Shown here one piece after another: positions 5,567-7,756 of a stretch of DNA of 7,756 nucleotides. Both the position numbers and the translations under genes were made by a program. The stretch comes from Alphaproteobacteria bacterium (GTDB lineage Bacteria > Pseudomonadota > Alphaproteobacteria > Rhizobiales > Hyphomicrobiaceae), in contig JAJRRE010000459.1 in the NCBI GenBank assembly GCA_024279745.1, forward strand, positions 1 through 7,756. The letters are read 5' to 3'. The notes beneath the pieces were generated by a model, which worked only from the letters and a program-made list of their open reading frames with translations, had not been told where the DNA came from and ran no database searches. Position 1 is the stretch's first letter. The number at the start of each line of letters is the position of its first letter.

Positions 5567-6651
5567 GACGATCCGGATTGCTGTGGCTTCTGGGAATACT
5601 TAGTGCGGGTAAGGGGCGGCGACTGGCGCCGATCTTTAGGCCGCGGGGCGGCGGCACGGGTAAGGCGATCATTGATGGCAATGCCAATGCCGTGGTTGGG
5701 GATCGGCATGACGGCGATGGATGTTGCCCCGCTTTCATCAAGCGCGCGCAGGGCCGCGAACAGATTGGCGGCGGCTTCTGCCAGATCACCAGCCGGGCTG
5801 AGATTTATCACCGGGCCGTCATGGCGTTGCAGCTCAGCTGCGGCAGTCGGACCGCCGCCAAAGGCCACAAAGGCTTCACCGGCAAACGGCTTGGGCGAAT
5901 TGAGCCGGACCACGGCGCGCGGTGCATAGTGGCTGGCCAGCATTCCCGGCGAACGCGGGGCGTTACCGTGTGCTTTGCCGTGGGCGCTATCAGGCGACGG
6001 GGGCGTTTGATGTTGTTCAAGTTCGGCTAGGCACAGCCCGCCGGGGCGCAGTATCAGCGGCGCATCGCCAGTTCCATCGCCGGTCACATCGCCGGTTACA
6101 TCAATGACGGTGGATTCCAGACCAACCCGGCAGGCGCCGCCATCTAGGATCAACGCCAGCGCGGCACAATTCGCCAGATCGTCCGCCACATGGGCGGGCG
6201 TCGTCGGGCTGACATGGCCGGAGCGGTTGGCTGACGGCGCGGCAATCGGCACAGCACTGGCGCCAAGCAGGGCGCGGGCGATGGCGTGGGCCGGGACCCG
6301 TATGGCGATTGAGGATAAGCCCGCCGTGACCAGCGGGGAAATGCCAGCATCAGCGCGGCGCGGCACCACCAGTGTCATTGGTCCGGGCCAATGGTTGGCC
6401 GCCAATTGTAGCGCCACCTCGTTGAAATGCCCGAGTTTTTGCGCCGCTGCCAGATCGGCGACATGCACAATGAGCGGATTAAAGCCCGGCCGTCCCTTGG
6501 CTTTAAAGATCGCCGCCACCGCCGCATCACTGGTCGCATCGCCGCCCAGCCCATAAACCGTCTCGGTCGGGAAAGCCACCAGCCGTCCCTCGCGCAGGGC
6601 GGCGGCGGCCCGGGCCATAGCGGATTTATCTGCCACAACGATTTCTGCCAA
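5563..6651 (-). CDS. sua5: L-threonylcarbamoyladenylate synthase, Sua5 type
   Basis: Sua5/TsaC makes threonylcarbamoyl-AMP from threonine, bicarbonate and ATP, the first step of the t6A37 modification of ANN-decoding tRNAs in the cytoplasm. The 362-residue protein has the YrdC domain: PTETVYGLGGDA (28-39), KAKGRPGFNPL (50-60), SAN (140-142), GLESTVID (177-184) and LRPG (201-204). It then has the Sua5 linker SPGMLASHYAPR (234-245) and the C-terminal Sua5 domain ending at about AINDRLTRAAAPR (325-337). After that is a ~25-residue basic, Pro/Gln-rich tail that I do not expect in the family. The start is TTG at 6651, supported by GGAG 8 nt upstream; ATG 6618 would clip the N-terminus. A three-unit 12-bp repeat encodes VTGDVTGDGTGD (185-196). 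It is the first gene of a leftward unit. Confidence 0.94.
   Translation of the reverse strand: MAEIVVADKSAMARAAAALREGRLVAFPTETVYGLGGDATSDAAVAAIFKAKGRPGFNPLIVHVADLAAAQKLGHFNEVALQLAANHWPGPMTLVVPRRADAGISPLVTAGLSSIAIRVPAHAIARALLGASAVPIAAPSANRSGHVSPTTPAHVADDLANCAALALILDGGACRVGLESTVIDVTGDVTGDGTGDAPLILRPGGLCLAELEQHQTPPSPDSAHGKAHGNAPRSPGMLASHYAPRAVVRLNSPKPFAGEAFVAFGGGPTAAAELQRHDGPVINLSPAGDLAEAAANLFAALRALDESGATSIAVMPIPNHGIGIAINDRLTRAAAPRPKDRRQSPPLTRTKYSQKPQQSGSS
6067..6102 (-). repeat. 12-bp tandem repeat, three units, inside sua5
   Basis: Read on the minus strand, three consecutive 12-base units (GATGTAACCGGC, GATGTGACCGGC, GATGGAACTGGC) encode an Asp-(Val/Gly)-Thr-Gly array. They lie between the GLESTVID motif and the LRPG motif, in a surface loop. 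Changes are mostly at third positions, so the array is old or under coding constraint. The unit length keeps the frame. Confidence 0.85.
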
Positions 6652-6851
6652 GAAAATTTCTCCGATTGCCCTTTCGGCGCTGCCGCCTTGAGTCTATGTT
6701 AGGTTAACCAATAGGTAAATGTGGTGTCTGGCAGCGCGGCCGCCAATTGTCGAGGCGCCGCGCGACCGCATGAAGTTGAGATCTGACAAGTGACATGAAC
6801 CCGATATCACCTGCAACCGGATATCCTTGAGAAATTTTTAAGAGGCCGCCC
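6652..6851. promoter_or_regulatory. Divergent promoter region between sua5 and the acyl-CoA dehydrogenase gene
   Basis: These 200 bp must carry promoters for both directions. I see an 8-bp palindrome, GGTTAACC (6702-6709), in an AT-richer patch (6691-6722); an inverted repeat GCGCGGC/GCCGCGC (6734-6740 and 6757-6763); and two GATATC palindromes 17 bp apart (6803-6808, 6820-6825). A TTGAGT at 6688-6693 is a possible -35 for the rightward gene, but no good -10 follows. Assignment of any of these as an operator is speculative. Confidence 0.45.
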
Positions 6852-7756
6852 ATGACCTACCGTGCACCCGTAGACGACATTTTGCTCGCCCTCAAGACCT
6901 CAGGCGGTCTGCCGGACATGATTGATACTGGCATGATCGGCGATCTGGATGAAGAGACCATTCGCGCGATTATCGAAGAAGCGGGCAAATTCGGCGCTGA
7001 GATACTGGCGCCGCTGAATGTGGTGGGCGACCGTCAGGGCTCAAAGCTCGTTGACGGCAAAGTGGTGACGCCGGACGGCTGGAGCGACGCCTATCGCCAG
7101 TTCGTTGCAGCAGGCTGGAGCACCTTGCCATGCGCGGAAGAGCATGGTGGGCAGGGTCTGCCCGATATTGTTGCGATGGCCGTGTCGGAAATCTGGAACG
7201 GCGCCAATATGTCGTTCGGGCTGTGTCCGCTGCTGACACAAGGGGCGATTGACGCGGTAACCGCGCATGGCTCGGATGAGCTGAAACGGATTTATCTGCC
7301 TAAAATGGTGTCGGGCGACTGGACCGGCACGATGAATTTGACCGAGCCTCATGCCGGCTCCGATGTCGGCGCGCTGACGTCCAAAGCGCTCCGCCAGGAT
7401 GATGGCAGTTACCGCATTTCCGGGACCAAGATTTTCATCACTTACGGTGATCACGAGATGGCTGACAATATCATTCATCTGGTGCTGGCGCGGCTACCCG
7501 ATGCGCCCAGGGGCACGCGCGGGATTTCGCTGTTCCTGGTGCCGAAATTTCTGGTCAATGAGGACGGCTCGCTGGGCGCGCGCAATGACGCCAAATGCAT
7601 CTCGCTGGAACATAAACTGGGCATTCACGCCTCGCCCACCTGCGTCATGGCTTATGGCGAAGACGGCGGCGCGGTCGGCTATCTGATCGGCGAGGAAAAT
7701 CGCGGGCTCAACACCATGTTCATTATGATGAACCAGGCGCGGCTGGCGGTCGGCGT
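6852..7756 (+). CDS. Acyl-CoA dehydrogenase, DmdC-like subfamily (3' end beyond window)
   Basis: The open frame from ATG 6852 runs without a stop to the window edge (301 codons plus 2 bases), so the gene is incomplete here. AAGAGG (6840-6845) lies 6 nt before the ATG. The N-terminus MTYRAPVDDILLALK is typical of the ~590-residue acyl-CoA dehydrogenases related to 3-methylmercaptopropionyl-CoA dehydrogenase (DmdC). The flavin and substrate motif MNLTEPHAGSDVG is at 161-173, then GTKIFITYGDHEMADNI (191-207) and IGEENRGLNTMFIMMNQAR (279-297). The enzyme forms a trans-2 double bond in an acyl-CoA, passing electrons to ETF. The catalytic glutamate lies in the missing C-terminal part. DmdC, medium/long-chain or other substrate roles cannot be told apart from this half. 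Confidence 0.9.
   Translation, partial: MTYRAPVDDILLALKTSGGLPDMIDTGMIGDLDEETIRAIIEEAGKFGAEILAPLNVVGDRQGSKLVDGKVVTPDGWSDAYRQFVAAGWSTLPCAEEHGGQGLPDIVAMAVSEIWNGANMSFGLCPLLTQGAIDAVTAHGSDELKRIYLPKMVSGDWTGTMNLTEPHAGSDVGALTSKALRQDDGSYRISGTKIFITYGDHEMADNIIHLVLARLPDAPRGTRGISLFLVPKFLVNEDGSLGARNDAKCISLEHKLGIHASPTCVMAYGEDGGAVGYLIGEENRGLNTMFIMMNQARLAVG

Noticed and set aside
5578..6556. Rightward 150-codon frames antisense to sua5
   Set aside because: These are shadows of the conserved Sua5 reading frame and show no motif of their own.
7041..7478. Leftward 145-codon frame at the right edge
   Set aside because: It is antisense to the acyl-CoA dehydrogenase, whose frame carries the family motifs and a good ribosome binding site.

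Overview
The window looks like a chromosomal stretch from an alphaproteobacterium, possibly Hyphomicrobiales-like. I judge this from moderately high GC, codon use, and a set of housekeeping and fatty-acid-type genes typical of that class. I see no phage, transposase, CRISPR or RNA gene. Genus-level assignment is not possible from reading alone.

Layout. (1) 36-1961 (+): a 641-residue protein with a Clp-N-like helical repeat region followed by a long coiled coil and no ATPase module. (2) 1962-2148: two hairpins, the second a strong intrinsic terminator, then three near-identical copies of a 15-16 bp element that fits the sigma-54 (RpoN) -24/-12 consensus with correct spacing. (3) 2149-3039 (+): a formyltransferase of the type often found with polysaccharide or sugar-modification genes. 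(4) 3040-3566: a 527-bp non-coding stretch between convergent genes. It holds two copies of a ~99-bp repeat, each ending in a small hairpin whose closing pair differs by a compensatory change, plus other GC-rich hairpins. (5) 6651-3567 (-): three genes read leftward. They are the tRNA t6A synthesis enzyme Sua5/TsaC, an FAD-linked D-2-hydroxyacid dehydrogenase (ATGA overlap with sua5), and a YpeA-type GNAT acetyltransferase 83 bp further on. (6) 6652-6851: a divergent promoter region. (7) 6852-7756 (+): the first 301 residues of an acyl-CoA dehydrogenase, cut by the window edge.

How the parts relate. sua5 and the FAD dehydrogenase are probably co-transcribed and translationally coupled; the acetyltransferase may be the last gene of that unit. 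The acyl-CoA dehydrogenase is divergent and may share regulatory DNA with sua5. The formyltransferase appears insulated from the upstream gene by the terminator and may have its own nitrogen- or motility-type (RpoN) control. That is the most testable regulatory prediction in the window. The features most likely to be undescribed are the triple RpoN-like array, the structured intergenic repeat, and the orphan Clp-N coiled-coil protein.
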